From the NCBI GenBank assembly GCA_009760855.2, contig WPIO01000144.1, positions 413,501-477,500 of the forward strand: DNA of 64,000 bases, written 5' to 3'. Below the pieces are notes generated by a model that saw nothing but the letters and a program-made list of their open reading frames with translations, had not been told where the DNA came from and made no database searches. How positions within the stretch are numbered: the stretch's first letter is position 1; every line of letters starts with the position of its first letter. This DNA is from Cristatella mucedo (taxonomy: Eukaryota > Bryozoa > Phylactolaemata > Cristatellidae). Made by a program: the position numbers and the translations under genes. This document shows, one piece after another, positions 1-10,344 of the stretch.

Positions 1-313
1 ACTGCAGAGCAGTGCCAGTGATGCCCAGGCGAGATGAGAGGCGCTCAAGAAGGACTTTGCGATCGATAGGATCAAAAGCTGCCGAAAGATCGAGCAAAAC
101 AAGAAGAGAAACTCTACCCATGTCTGCATTCCTAAGTAGGTCGCTGTACACCCGAGGCAATGCTGACTCTGTGGAGTGATTAGCTGTAAAGCCAGACTGA
201 AACCTAGAAGCAAGGTTTGAAGTCTCATTATATGAGTTCAGCTGGTCTCCTACGACTCGTTCCAGTGTCTTTGATAGGAATGGTAGAAGAGAGAATGGGC
301 GGTAGTTGCTCAA
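1..313 (-). mobile_element. LINE reverse transcriptase fragment (central part)
   Basis: Read on the minus strand this is an open stretch of non-LTR reverse transcriptase: LSNYRPFSLLPFLSKTLERV, then a segment with QSGFTANHSTESAL, then VLLDLSAAFDPIDRKVLLE and SSRLGITGTALQ, running off the window edge. These are the conserved early RT blocks of CR1/L2/Rex1-type LINEs. The same element continues at 609-765; the two parts are separated by a SINE-C insertion. It is the least decayed copy of this RT segment in the window. Confidence 0.88.
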
Positions 314-323
314 GCTCTCTTGA

Positions 324-608
324 TGTAGTGTAATGTAATGTAATGAATCTCCGTCAGTAACTCCACAAAGTAATAAAGACCATGTGGGTGTTACGCAGGA
401 GAGTTTTGTATAGCGCACTCACAGCCTAAGCGGCTTTCGGTACGCATTCGGTAGCCAACAGACTTCGTCTCACGCAACAAAGAGAAAGTAGGAAGCATAG
501 CAGAGTCAGGAGAGCAGTTGAGGTAGTGAGTAGCATAGAAGTAGCAGTTCAGGACCGCTGAAAAAGATGTGCCATAGTCGGCAGTAGGAGAGTAGTTGTC
601 GTTGCGTT
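324..608 (-). mobile_element. SINE-C copy inserted in a LINE
   Basis: This block interrupts the LINE reading frame. It is flanked by a duplicated target, gctctcttga at 314-323 and gctttcttga at 609-618 (one mismatch). On the minus strand it ends in a CATTA-repeat tail, and its body closely matches 53472-53830 and, in part, 6738-6900. It contains AAGCCGCTTAGGCT followed by CGCTATACAAAA, a pair of motifs also near the 3' end of SINE1. I see no clear tRNA A and B boxes. The mode of insertion (tail plus target duplication) is that of a retroposon; the family is not one I recognise. Confidence 0.75.
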
Positions 609-765
609 GCTTTCTTGAGTAGTGGCCTGACTACAGCTTTTCTGAAAGGTGCTGGGACATGACCTGAGGCTAATAACATATTAATGACGTTAGTTCTGCA
701 TGGCAGCAGCAGATCAATGCAACGTAGGAGCAGGACAGTGGGTATTGGGTCCAATGGACTTGCAT
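609..765 (-). mobile_element. LINE reverse transcriptase fragment (N-terminal part)
   Basis: The minus strand reads SPLDPIPTVLLLRCIDLLLP, then VINMLLASGHVPAPFRKAVV and RPLLKKA. This is the start of the RT domain of a CR1/L2-like LINE, and it continues in frame into 313-1 once the SINE-C insertion is removed. At about 765 it abuts an oppositely oriented LINE 3' end. Confidence 0.85.
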
Positions 766-956
766 GCTGTCACTAACCAAACTTAAATGGTGACCCTGTG
801 CAAGTCACCCCTAACCATGTTGTTCTTGTTGTTTATTGAGCATGCTACCACTAACCATTCGATCCCGCTTCCTTTGCAGCAAATGTGAAGTTCCTAGAAA
901 GAGATTGAGTACTCTGAGGGTGCTATTTTAATGCATTATCATCATTATTATTATTG
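765..956 (+). mobile_element. LINE 3' untranslated region and tail
   Basis: This is the 3' end of the main LINE family. It contains the GTGACCCTGTGCAAGTCACC segment, CTTTGCAGCAAATGTGAAG, the terminal hairpin region (CCTAGAAAGAGATTGAG then TCTGAGGGTGCTAT), and a mixed ATT/ATC tail. Its orientation is opposite to the neighbouring RT fragment, so it is a separate insertion. Confidence 0.85.
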
Positions 957-2054
957 GCCAGTATAGCAGCATTGGTGACACAAGGGTGATTTGACCAGAC
1001 ATTATTGCATGATAACTCCCCGGTCTTAATCAGGTAGTTAGCCTAGAGAAGGAACTACTGTAGTGAGAAGGCATGCTTGGTCGGAGATAGAGGAGTCAAC
1101 TGACTTTCATCTACTAGAGGAAGCAGCTTGCCCTAATAACTTCTATTAGGCCCTAATAACTTCTATCACGTCCAAAGTAGCAAAAGGTGATGGCAATTAA
1201 AGTTTGTTGTGAAGTAATAAGCTCCACCGATTTTCTGACACCACAGCTGATATGCTACCCGAGAAAATAAAGGCGATTCGTGGTCAGGGTTTTTCTCGTA
1301 TGCAACCAAAACTTCCTACATTAGGTAGGGGGTGTGGAGGTTTGGATAGGTGCTCCCAAGCTCATTTCCTCCCTCCACAACCAAGAGCACTGCTGACAGC
1401 CTGGCTGTCTGCAGTCGTGCCACACAGCCATGCACCACAGCTCTGGTCTGGCTTTAGCTTTGCACTAAGATACCCGATAAGCCACAGTTTTCCAACAGCT
1501 GCACGAACTGTACATGCACTCTTTGGAGAAACGTGGACGGCCAGTTATCATCACTTGCTCCCCCAATATTAAATCTAGCCAGATGCTCAGTAAAAGTCAT
1601 CGAATATATCCAAACCAAAAAGTGACCAGTTTCATTAGAAGCCAAAAGCACACACGGCACAGGTATTCACTAACAAGTAAAGACAGACTGACAGGCAGAC
1701 ACAGTCAGCCACATTGCCTGACGGATACAAACTCCCCCCCCAGCAAGCACTAGCACGCACGACCAAGGACACATGAGTGGTGCCACATTTGCTCGGCTTC
1801 CACATTTCTTCAGATGCACCGACGAGGCAATCAGAGCTTTGCGATTTCCATTAACACTGGGGGAGGGGCATTGGCATAACAGGCAACATCACTCAGCAAC
1901 CACCTCCAGCTGCAACAGGCAAATAAAACTTACAAGAACCAACAACTTGCCACTTATAAGGTTGCCAGCAAAGCTGCATGCTGAGTTAGGACAGCTGGGC
2001 TGACGCGCCTCACTGCTGCTGTGGCGCGCAAGTAGCCGCCTAGCTGCTGCTCAC
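957..2054. other. No gene recognised; enolase intron side
   Basis: No exon or known repeat was seen here. A 20-base unit starting ccctaataacttctat is repeated in tandem at about 1130-1170. I looked on the minus strand for the next enolase exon (the segment normally reading GANAILGVSLA) and did not find it, so this is probably intron 2 of enolase. Confidence 0.5.
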
Positions 2055-2290
2055 GCGCGACGAACCCTTGTTCTTCGTGCCGTCCAAGTCGAGCATGAAC
2101 TGGTCAATCTCTGTCTGCTGAGTTACGACAAAGCCCGCCTTCAGCAGAGCAGGTGCAATGACGTCGTTGACGTTCGACACGGCCTTGCCGACGCCCTTCT
2201 TGTGGTAGCTGCCATCGGCGGTGTCACGAAGCTCGAGCGCTTCATATATGCCCGTCGAGGCGCCGCTGGGCACGGCGGCCCTGAACAGCC
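2055..2290 (-). CDS. ENO: Enolase coding exon 2
   Basis: The exon is preceded by ttgccgatgcag (acceptor) and followed by gtgagc (donor). It starts with two bases that complete the glycine codon split from exon 1 and ends in phase 0. Residues run from [14 protein letters not shown] through [11 protein letters not shown] to [11 protein letters not shown]. Confidence 0.92.
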
Positions 2291-5200
2291 CTGCATCGGC
2301 AAGCCACAACGTGACAGAGCACTTTTTCCACTAGGGACAGGGGCAACGAAGGTGGCTCAGCATCAAAGCAACCGCATCCCGAGCAGCCGACACGCGACAA
2401 AACTCCAGAACAACAATGACAAGACATATGCAGCGTGTTCTGTGAAAACCAAATATCTTTCCAGACATACACCCGGGCTCCAAAAAACCTTGCCCACTCT
2501 TTGATATTCAGTATTCCGGCTCACTCCCAGAGAATCCGGGAACTCAAGGCCAGCTGGGAGCTATCTGGGAGCAGACTCTTGGGCAGCTATTGTAGTTCCA
2601 CTTATAGGCTTGTTGCCAAAAGGCTAGCATCAAACCATTTTAGCAAACGGAATAACCACTTTAAAGGTATTGGCCCTGTTCTGGGGTTTCAAAGTATGTG
2701 TATGTTGCATCAACCTGCACAATATTTTTCCGCTCGCTGCCCCCCCCCACTGCTTGTAGTACACGAATAACACTTACGTCCACCCAGTACTTGAGCTCAG
2801 GGATCGGCCACGAATAGCTACAACATATCGTGCAAGAAACACACTGCAGTGACCATGTTAAGGGGATGCTGACATTCCCACATCAACAAAGCCATAGCAA
2901 ATCATGACATTGGAAGACGTTTACGAGAAGTTTACGAATTCAACGCTATGTATGCTATTAAGGAGGAATATACTGGGACTGGTTCGAGTGCCTGCGCAGC
3001 TGGACAGATGCCAGGAGTGACCGACTCATAAGGATGGTAACACCTCAGAATAGACCCGCCACACTTCGAGACCTTGCATGGCCATACTAAAAAGCTACAG
3101 GGAATCGATAAAAATAAAAATAAAAAAGGATAACAATAAAAAATAAAAGGGGATAAAAATAAAAAAGGATAAAAATAAAATAAAAATAAAAGGGGATCGA
3201 CATTGGTTAACTAAAAGTTAGTTGGAGGCTTGCTAAGTGTGGCATCTTTCAGCAGGAAGCAAAATGCAAGCCTCTGATCACCAACTGTAATCAAGCGGAC
3301 AGCTTTCAGTGGCCCCACAGATTACCATTAGACACAGGACGGCAGGAATTATGTATTAAGGACTGATGAAAGTTAGTGCAAAGCCCACATTTGGCCTCCC
3401 GTATAGGCAGTTATCTAGATAGTCTTCGGCAGGGCTATGAAATGATGTGGCTAGGCAATGAGCAGAGCCGGTGCACTGCTGTTTTCTTACTACCACGGAT
3501 GTCTTAAGTACCTCCAAAAACAACATAGTCGTTTCACAGTGCAGTGCAATAGTGACGATCTGCCACTGTCAAAAAGATGCTAAGGGTAGAAGGCACCTTC
3601 TCTTGTTAGCTTTTTATTGTATACCCTGGTATATAAAGATGCCATCGGGCAAGGCATTATGTTAATTGGGTGCATTCATTCTTTTTCGGTCTAATGTTTC
3701 ATAGTCAAATGCCTACTATTCTGAGCTGCTCTAGTATGTATACTCTAGTTTTTATTTATATGCTCGTTTTATTTCCAGCAATGATTTTATGTGACCATCA
3801 GCCAAGATCATCTTCTGTGGGCCCAATGACCCCCAAATGTTGTAGTGCAAAACCATGTCCTAACAACTAGGACTATGCTATTGCCTCAGAAAAATTAAAA
3901 CTATGCCAGATTAACGTCTACCAAACGAATTAACATTACTTTATGTGCGTTCTGCGAATGAAGTTCGAACCCCAACCGTGATGACTAGTTTTGGTGGATA
4001 TCAGTGAGTGTGCACACACAATCTTATGGAAGGTGAGCCCTCGGAACTGAGCAGAAGTGCATATACCGCCACGTAAAAGCTGTATCACCTTGCTAAGTTA
4101 AAAAAACAACAACCAGGGGCAGAGCGTGGTTAATCTCTCTGCTTATCGAGCTAACAGGCATCCAATGCCCAGGAAATGTTTTCTTCTATCGACTCTGGGA
4201 CACAAACTAAGCTCTGGCCCTGGTCGATTAATGCTATTCATTCACTACCTACAAGTACCATCCACAGCGGTTGCTGCATTAATAAATAGCACGAGGGGAT
4301 CTATTGTTAACATTCAACAGAACCCAAATTGTCAGGTTGCATTTACTGGCAAAGGCAGCTAGTTTGGCTCAAGTCCTCTGAGGGATTTCAGTAAGCCAAG
4401 CTTGGACACATTACATGGCAAACTTAAGCCAAAGCATATTGCACTTGAATGCAAAATTACAAAACTGCATCAAGGTTATTTTGCTACTGTCACTAATCAG
4501 CTGACAATCAATCAATCAATCAGCTGACAATCAATCAGCTGACAAGCTTCCTTTGCTTCAAATGCAGTGTGCCTGAAGGGAGTTTGGTTCTCTTAAGGTG
4601 CTATACAAATGTATACATTTTTAATTTATAAAATATAACGATAAAATTCAGTGTAGAAACATTAATAAAAATATAAAACTTCAATAGCACCCGATGGGAA
4701 CTAAATCAAAGTACATAGCATCTGTTGTAAAGGAAGCATGTCAATGGTTAGTGATACCATGCAGTGTCAGCTCGCATAAACCCACAAAAGACAATTCACA
4801 TAGACCCAAACAATTCCGTGACAAGTAGGTAGACTGTCAACTCAGTTCTAGGTTTGGGAGCATGTGGATTGAGCGGAGGTCTCCAAATAGCCGGATCTTC
4901 AAATGTAAAGTGCCTAGAAGAGATTGAGTTCTCTGGAGCGCTATATCAAATGCATTTAAATTATTATGCACTGTAGTTGATGATGCATCAGCTGGCTATT
5001 GTTATAACGTAATTTCAAACGAGCTAATAAGCAGAAAGGGCAGTCACAACTTACTACAGGTTGCTAAGACAGCTCATTTACTGCCTGTCAAGTTCACAAA
5101 GCTAATTCCGGTGAAAACCTGTTAGAAAGCAAACCTAAACCTAGCAGTAGCACATGTATTCCCAAAGCAAAACCCGGTTATAGGAAAGCACCTGATACGT

Positions 5201-7784
5201 GATCGTCCCCGACCAGAGAAAACCATAAACTAGAAAGAGATATTCCAGTGAGCCAGCACGATGATCAGTTAAAAAAATTGAACACACAAAACCATTAAAA
5301 TGCACATTGGCTGATACATCTTATGTAGGTAAATTATGATTGATGACTAGTTAAAGATAATATTGCAATTATGTGATATAATAATAATAATGATACATTT
5401 GATATGATATAGTCTTTATTAAAGTGGTATAATGTTGCAGAATGTTTACTAACTTAATAAAGTGCAGTGAAAGAATAATTATTCCTGAATTAGATGAGTT
5501 ATAAGTTGTGTGGATTGGGTGAATTGGGCTTTTGGCTTCTTTTATCAACGTCAATTAGAAGAGGTATCATGACATCAGTCGATATAAAGTTCTAGACTTT
5601 GGGAGCATACACATTGAAAGCGCAGTCTCCAAAGGATTTGCTGTTGATTAGAGTCATAGCTAAACGACTCGAGTTAGAAGAGAGGGTTTTATGATAACAA
5701 ATATAATTCATTTGTACCAGATTAAAAAAATTGGTCTTTATCTGGGTGCTTTACATATGAAGCAAGGCTGGAGCTCACGACCCCAGTCACTAAAGGGCGA
5801 GCACCTTGCCTCTGGTTCAAACTAAAGCAGCATGACACAAAGCCTTTTTTGGGATAAGTAGGCCGGAGCAACAGAATTAAGGAATCGAAAAGGTAGTGAC
5901 AAACCCCCGAAGTCGAGACACAGCTTGATGGAGAGCCAGCATAGGGTCGGAAGCGCAAACTGGTTCCCAAGGCTCACAAAAGGGTCACGAATAAAGTGCT
6001 TATCAGGATCTACAATGCTGGCTGTAAGCAAGTTACCTACAGGTGCTTAGTTAAGGAAATAGTGGTGATACAACGGTGCTGCCAGTCATTTTGAACAAGC
6101 CAAAGACTAGTTGATCCTAAATAAAAACTTGGAAAACATACCAGCCGAAGGCAGTGCGTAAACTTAAGTGCCAAACAATATTCCTTTGAGTGAGAAAGAT
6201 TCCACAACCTCCACCTCTGTTAGATCCTTCAAACGGCCGTTAAAAGCTGAAACATGGACATTTACAGGCCTTCGATGGGCAGACGTTATTCTGAATGCCG
6301 TACTGCGTTCACACACTAATCTTCTTTGCTCTCTGATCTCCATTTGACCTATTCTTGAATGCAGGTCTGCCTGTAGCCATTCAGATTGTTGGATGTCTGC
6401 TATATCCCATCAGCAATAATAGCAACTTAAACAATAAATTTAACAAAAATTAGTTGGAATATTCTCCCCAACACTGCCTTGCTACATTAGATTACATATG
6501 AATCCTGATCAGATTAACAGATATAGTATACAGATTAGAGAAGACAAATGGTACCTCGTAATGAGTATCATCATTACGACTGCTTTGCAATCCTCAAAAT
6601 ACACTACAGCTCATGCGATAAAAAGCAGCTAAGAAATGGGACTGACAATGTCGAAGTAGCGCTGCAGCAGCCAGGGTTATGAAACACCAATTCCACAGCA
6701 ACATAAGCTTCACGGACAAAGTGTAATTATTCGTATGCAACGACATCCATTCTCCTAATGCCCACTGTAGCATATCCTTTCCAGCGGTCCTGAGCTGCTT
6801 GTTTTATGCTGCTCACTACCTCAACTACCCTAATGACTCAGCTATGCTTCTCACTTTAGCTTTGTTGCATGAGATGAAGTCTGTTGGGATGACAGAATGA
6901 GTAACGAAAGCCACCCAAGCTTTAAGTGCGTAAAACTTATTACATTTTTGTGGCTTCGTAGACTTACAGAGATTTTACATATGGGAGTTTAGTGCTATAT
7001 AAAAAGCCAACCAAAGTTCAGCCCCACTGATTTTTAATTTTACATTCCTATGCACAGCAACAAGTATGAAACAACAACAATATGAAGTTAATTGCACAAG
7101 CCCTGAGTGTAATCATGCTTCCTATACAGCACATGTAAAGTACCTGGAAAGAGATTAAGTTCTCTGAAGGCACTATGCAAATGCACTATTATTATTAAGC
7201 TGCAGTAATATGGAGCCCAACCAAAATAAAACGAGACACATATCTACACAGATCCCAGGCAGGCATGTCGCCAACGCCATTCTGTGCATTTGGGCTACAG
7301 GCACAACAATAAGAAAGCATCTGTATAGTGCACTGCCTTTGGCCTGCTTTGCTTAGGGATGCACTAAGAACAATGTAATATCCTACATGAGGCAGTGGTA
7401 CAGTCAGATTTAGTTCTCTTATGGCACAGCTCAAAACAATGACTATTACTATTCCAACTATTATTATTGTCCTCAGTGACACGAGCTATGGCAGTGCTTA
7501 CAGCAAAAAAGTTAAGGCATCTCTGGAAGCAAACTAACGACCGTATACATTAGAGCTATACTACCATCAGCTCACTCCTTTTGATAAATATAATGCGTTG
7601 GTATCAAGGTAGAACTAGAAATTCCTTTCTGCCAGGTGATCTCTCAATAGCAATAGTGACCAATAGTGTAGTGGCAGCAGCACCATTCACTTTACTTACC
7701 CTTGGATGTCGTCAAGTCAACCTCGACCGTGGGGTTTCCTCTGCTATCAAAGATCTGACGAGAGTGAATCTTAAGGATAGACAT
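2055..7784 (-). CDS. ENO: Enolase, 5' coding exons (partial gene)
   Basis: Enolase (phosphopyruvate hydratase) interconverts 2-phosphoglycerate and phosphoenolpyruvate in cytosolic glycolysis. Two exons join in phase: 85 coding bases from the ATG at 7784 down to 7700, then 236 bases from 2290 down to 2055, giving 107 codons. The first exon carries the family N-terminus with [12 protein letters not shown]. The second carries [20 protein letters not shown], the flexible substrate-loop region, and later [11 protein letters not shown]. The intron between them is about 5.4 kb and contains LINE tails and SINE fragments. The second exon ends TKNKGSSR before a GTGAGC donor; many animal enolases have a shorter linker before GANAILG, so two extra residues or a different donor are possible. 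Later exons, with the catalytic lysines and metal ligands, are not in the window. Both exons are open and correctly spliced, so this looks like the live 5' end of the gene and not a processed copy. Confidence 0.93.
2291..4500. other. Enolase intron 1, distal part
   Basis: No exon was recognised. The only clear structure is the A-rich tandem tract at 3108-3196. Short open frames on both strands resemble no family known to me. Confidence 0.5.
3108..3196. repeat. Imperfect ATAAAA / GGATAAAAATAA tandem tract
   Basis: About 90 bases of A-rich repeats (ATAAAA units punctuated by GGAT or GGGGAT). This is a low-complexity minisatellite. Confidence 0.85.
4503..4640 (+). mobile_element. LINE-like 3' tail, divergent
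   Basis: CTTTGCTTCAAATGCAG is followed by a hairpin-like segment ending TTAAGGTGCTATACAAATG. This is the LINE/SINE2-type terminal motif in a diverged form. It is preceded by a short CAATCAAT / CAGCTGACAATCAAT tandem duplication at 4500-4545. Confidence 0.6.
4845..4976. mobile_element. Chimeric LINE fragment: minus-strand RT end then plus-strand tail
   Basis: GGTTTGGGAGCATGTGGATT with GGTCTCCAAA is the minus-strand version of the end of the LINE open frame (the SYAPKAWN region). It is followed directly by a plus-strand 3' tail (CAAATGTAAAGTGCCTAGA and GTTCTCTGGAGCGCTATATC). Two insertions or an inverted insertion would explain it. Confidence 0.6.
5575..5690 (-). mobile_element. LINE fragment, end of open frame
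   Basis: CTTTGGGAGCATACACATT followed by GTCTCCAAAGGATTTG matches the minus strand of the LINE C-terminal segment (FGDRAF.SYAPKAW). Both sides are decayed. Confidence 0.6.
5733..5820 (-). mobile_element. SINE2 fragment
   Basis: GGTGCTTTACATATGAAGC, then GGAGCTCACGACC and GGGCGAGCACCTT, matches the minus strand of SINE2 (compare 33806-33938 and 50811-50945). The reverse complement of GGAGCTCACGACC lies where the pol III B box of the tRNA-like head would be. Confidence 0.6.
5850..6735. other. Enolase intron 1, unassigned sequence
   Basis: I saw no exon and no repeat that I can name. Confidence 0.4.
6738..6900 (+). mobile_element. SINE-C copy, 5' part only
   Basis: The copy starts GCAACGACATCCATTCTCCT and includes CTTTCCAGCGGTCCTGAGCT, GACTCAGCTATGCTTCTCAC and GATGAAGTCTGTTGGGATG. 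It is collinear with 53472-53635 and with the minus strand of 608-430, then loses similarity. It is the oldest-looking of the three copies. Confidence 0.65.
7128..7197 (+). mobile_element. Solo LINE 3' tail
   Basis: About 70 bases: CACATGTAAAGTACCTGGAA, GAGATTAAGTTCTCTGAAGG, then a short ATT tail. Only the terminal hairpin and tail are present, so this is an extremely 5'-truncated insertion. Confidence 0.7.
7700..7784 (-). CDS. ENO: Enolase coding exon 1
   Basis: The ATG is at 7784-7782. The residues read [19 protein letters not shown] then VEVDLTTSK, followed by one base (G) before the donor gtaagt. Just upstream, ttattctgtag is followed by a single A and the ATG, so an intron in the 5' untranslated region is likely to end at 7786. 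The 28 residues align with the conserved N-terminus of enolase without a gap. Confidence 0.95.
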
Positions 7785-8154
7785 TCTACAGAATAATCAG
7801 CAAATGCTAGATTTTAACTATTCATCGGAGTCTTAAGTCATCGAGGCAACAAGAAAGGGCATGCAACGGGTGCCACACAGCAATAAGATGGAAAGTTGAA
7901 CAAAACTAGGACGATGAGCCGATGGAGTTCACCGGAGCAGCCAGTGCATATGCATTTCAAAGCGGAGCAAGCATAACAACGGCCTCAAGGATAGTGCAAC
8001 CGAGAGATACTCCTGGCACCTATTACTGACCTCAAATGAAAAAAGACATGCGAGTAGACACAAAGGTGCAACGACCAAAGACGAGCGAACAAGATCCCAT
8101 TTTATTCCTAGGCAAGGTAACGAGGCACGGCACCGAGGCCACGAAAAGGGTAGA

Positions 8155-8215
8155 ATGTATTTGTATAGCACCCTCAGAGACCTAAATATCTTTCTAGGCA
8201 CTTTACACATGCTTG
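8155..8215 (-). mobile_element. Solo LINE/SINE2-type 3' tail
   Basis: ATTTGTATAGCACCCTCAGA and TCTTTCTAGGCACTTTACAC form the minus-strand terminal hairpin. No body sequence remains. Confidence 0.65.
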
Positions 8216-8644
8216 GAACTCAGTTCTGATTGAGGTTACAACATCAACGACTTGACGATAATTAACTAGAAGCTACAAATGTACCTATTCCACAGCATTT
8301 GCTGGGTACATGTGAATAGTCCTGTGTGATTATGCATGCAGCCGATGTGCCTGTCATCACTAATTAATTGACACGCCTCCATAACCATATGTGGTGTCTA
8401 GTACCGGTGATTTAGTTGTCTTCGTGCTTTGCAAATGTCTAATTGTTTTATTATTATTATTCACAGATCCGAAGGTGAGCTCTAGCAATGGTGTGGCTAT
8501 CATGTTGATAGAGCCTACCGTATCCACATCGGTGCAACGGAGAGCAAAGCGAATGACCAACCAATTATGACGAAGGTCAAATATAACAAGTCAACACATT
8601 TGCAGCAGTTGTAAGATAACAAGTAAAAGAAGTTTAGACATGTG

Positions 8645-8836
8645 CCCCGGTCGTAATGGCTCACTAGGCAAGGCGGTTGCTTTTCACGACCTTGGCCCCA
8701 AGGTCGTGGGTTCGAATCCTGTGGTGGGCGATCCTTTACCACCACTGCAAGCGGTGGTGATAGCCGTAAAGGCTCTTCTGTTGCTATACAAAAGAGGCTG
8801 CTAAATCAGCTAGTATTTATTTATTTATTATTATGA
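8645..8836 (+). mobile_element. SINE1, tRNA-derived SINE
   Basis: The tRNA-like head has TGGCTCACTAGG in the A-box position and GGTTCGAATCC as the B box. Between them is an anticodon-arm-like hairpin (CACGACCT, loop, AAGGTCGTG). The body has two further small hairpins, CACCACTGCAAGCGGTGGTG and AGCCGTAAAGGCT, followed by TTGCTATACAAAAGAGGCTG. The tail is ATTT-rich. SINEs of this type are transcribed by RNA polymerase III and moved by a LINE reverse transcriptase. Other copies lie at 20515, 37221, 42222, 43457, 46100, 51838 (minus) and 52780. Confidence 0.9.
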
Positions 8837-9684
8837 CTATTGCAACGTCAACCGTTAGCTCAAAATCTAGGTGTCATGTTCCACAGTAACCTCTCATTAG
8901 ACGACCACATCAGCTCAACCATCAAATCTGCCTATTTTCAGATATACAACACTGCTAAATTTCGGGCTTGTTTAGATAAGGATACCACGTCTAAGTTGAT
9001 CCATGCATTTGCGACATCCGGTCTTGACTTCTGTAACTCACTGCTTGCTGGCCTACCGGCATGTGCAATCAGGCGCTTACAGCTGGTGCCAAATTCTGCA
9101 GCTAGGCTTGTCTGTAGTGAGTGTCGCAGTTGCCACATCACACCACTTCTCACCCACCTGCACTGGCTACCAGTCAAGCTCACTTTTAGGTCACTTCGTT
9201 CTTTGGCTCCAGCCTATCTCTCAGATCTACTCCCCCATCAGGCCAAGCATCGTACGACCCACTTTTCGGAATCCAACAGTCTACCAATACCTTGTACAAA
9301 CCTCAAATCCTTTGGAGACCGTGCATTTAGTTCGTATGCTCCCAAAGCCTGGAACTCCGACTTGCATCATAACATTCCCTGACTTGACGACGTTTAAAAA
9401 GAACCTAAAAACACACCTATTGAGGACAGCATTTAGTGGGTCCCTGTGATTCGTCCTTCATGAGCTTATGCGTGCTGATACCGTGCATGCTGCCACTAAC
9501 CACATTTGCATGCTGACCCTGTGCATGTCACCCCTAACCATCTTATCCATTTTGTTTTTCAAGCATGATATTACTCATGATTCAATCTCGTTTCCCTTTG
9601 CAGCAAATGTAAAGCACCTAGAAAGAGATTGAATTCTCTGAGGGCGCCTTATTAAGTGCATTATTATTATTATTATTATTAAGA
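8837..9684 (+). mobile_element. LINE, 5'-truncated copy with ATT tail
   Basis: The reading frame codes for the C-terminal part of the RT region: SNLSLDDHISSTIKSAYFQI, LDFCNSLLAGLPACAIRRLQ, then LTHLHWLPVK, SLAPAYLSDLLPHQAKHRTT, and the end segment FKKNLKTHLLRTAFSGSL. Small deletions and frameshifts split it over two frames (8840-9382 and 9003-9449). The 3' untranslated region ends in the hairpin and about seven ATT units. Confidence 0.9.
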
Positions 9685-10340
9685 ACCTTTTGATCAGTAA
9701 TCATTTTGACGGTAAGTGGAGTAGGATCAGAGAGTAACAAAACTATCATTACTACACGAGATACCATTAGTAAATCGGTGAGCAACTTCCGGTATATTAG
9801 TCTTAGAGAATAACGAATTCAAGTCCCTTGCATATTTATATTGTAGTTTTTCGAGAATCTTATTAAAAACAAACAGAATAGGGAGATAGGGTGATAGCTA
9901 GCTTGCAATTCAAAACTTCAATCCAGGCATATTAAGCCTGGGTAGAACGATAGGTGATTCGAATGGTTCTTTTACAGCCAATTAACCTATACCAAAAAAT
10001 GAAGGTGTTTACAAGTCACAAGAATGTACACGAAAAAGCTTTACCCATGTACCTCGATCTGCCAAGGTTTAACAAGTTGGGATGCAAGTCGCATGTTATA
10101 GTGAGATAGGTAAATCTTTTATTTGTAGATATGCTGCTTCCAGTTTACATCCGGTCAAAACCTAGTTTACATATTTTATACATGGGGAAGTCTACAAAAC
10201 TTCCAATCCTATTTCTAGCATGTCTGTCTTGAAAGATACCCGAAACAAATATTCCATTGCCAGACCAATTTTAAAGTATTTTCTTGGCATATTCCTTAAG
10301 AAGTGAACACATGAAGACAAAAACTTCTAAAACCGATTGG
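9685..10340. other. Unassigned intergenic sequence
   Basis: I saw no gene and no named repeat here. Confidence 0.4.
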
Positions 10341-10344
10341 TGTT

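Noticed and set aside
8645-8740. A functional tRNA gene
   Set aside because: The B box is perfect but the anticodon arm is extended, no acceptor stem forms, and the same unit recurs many times with a body and tail: a SINE.
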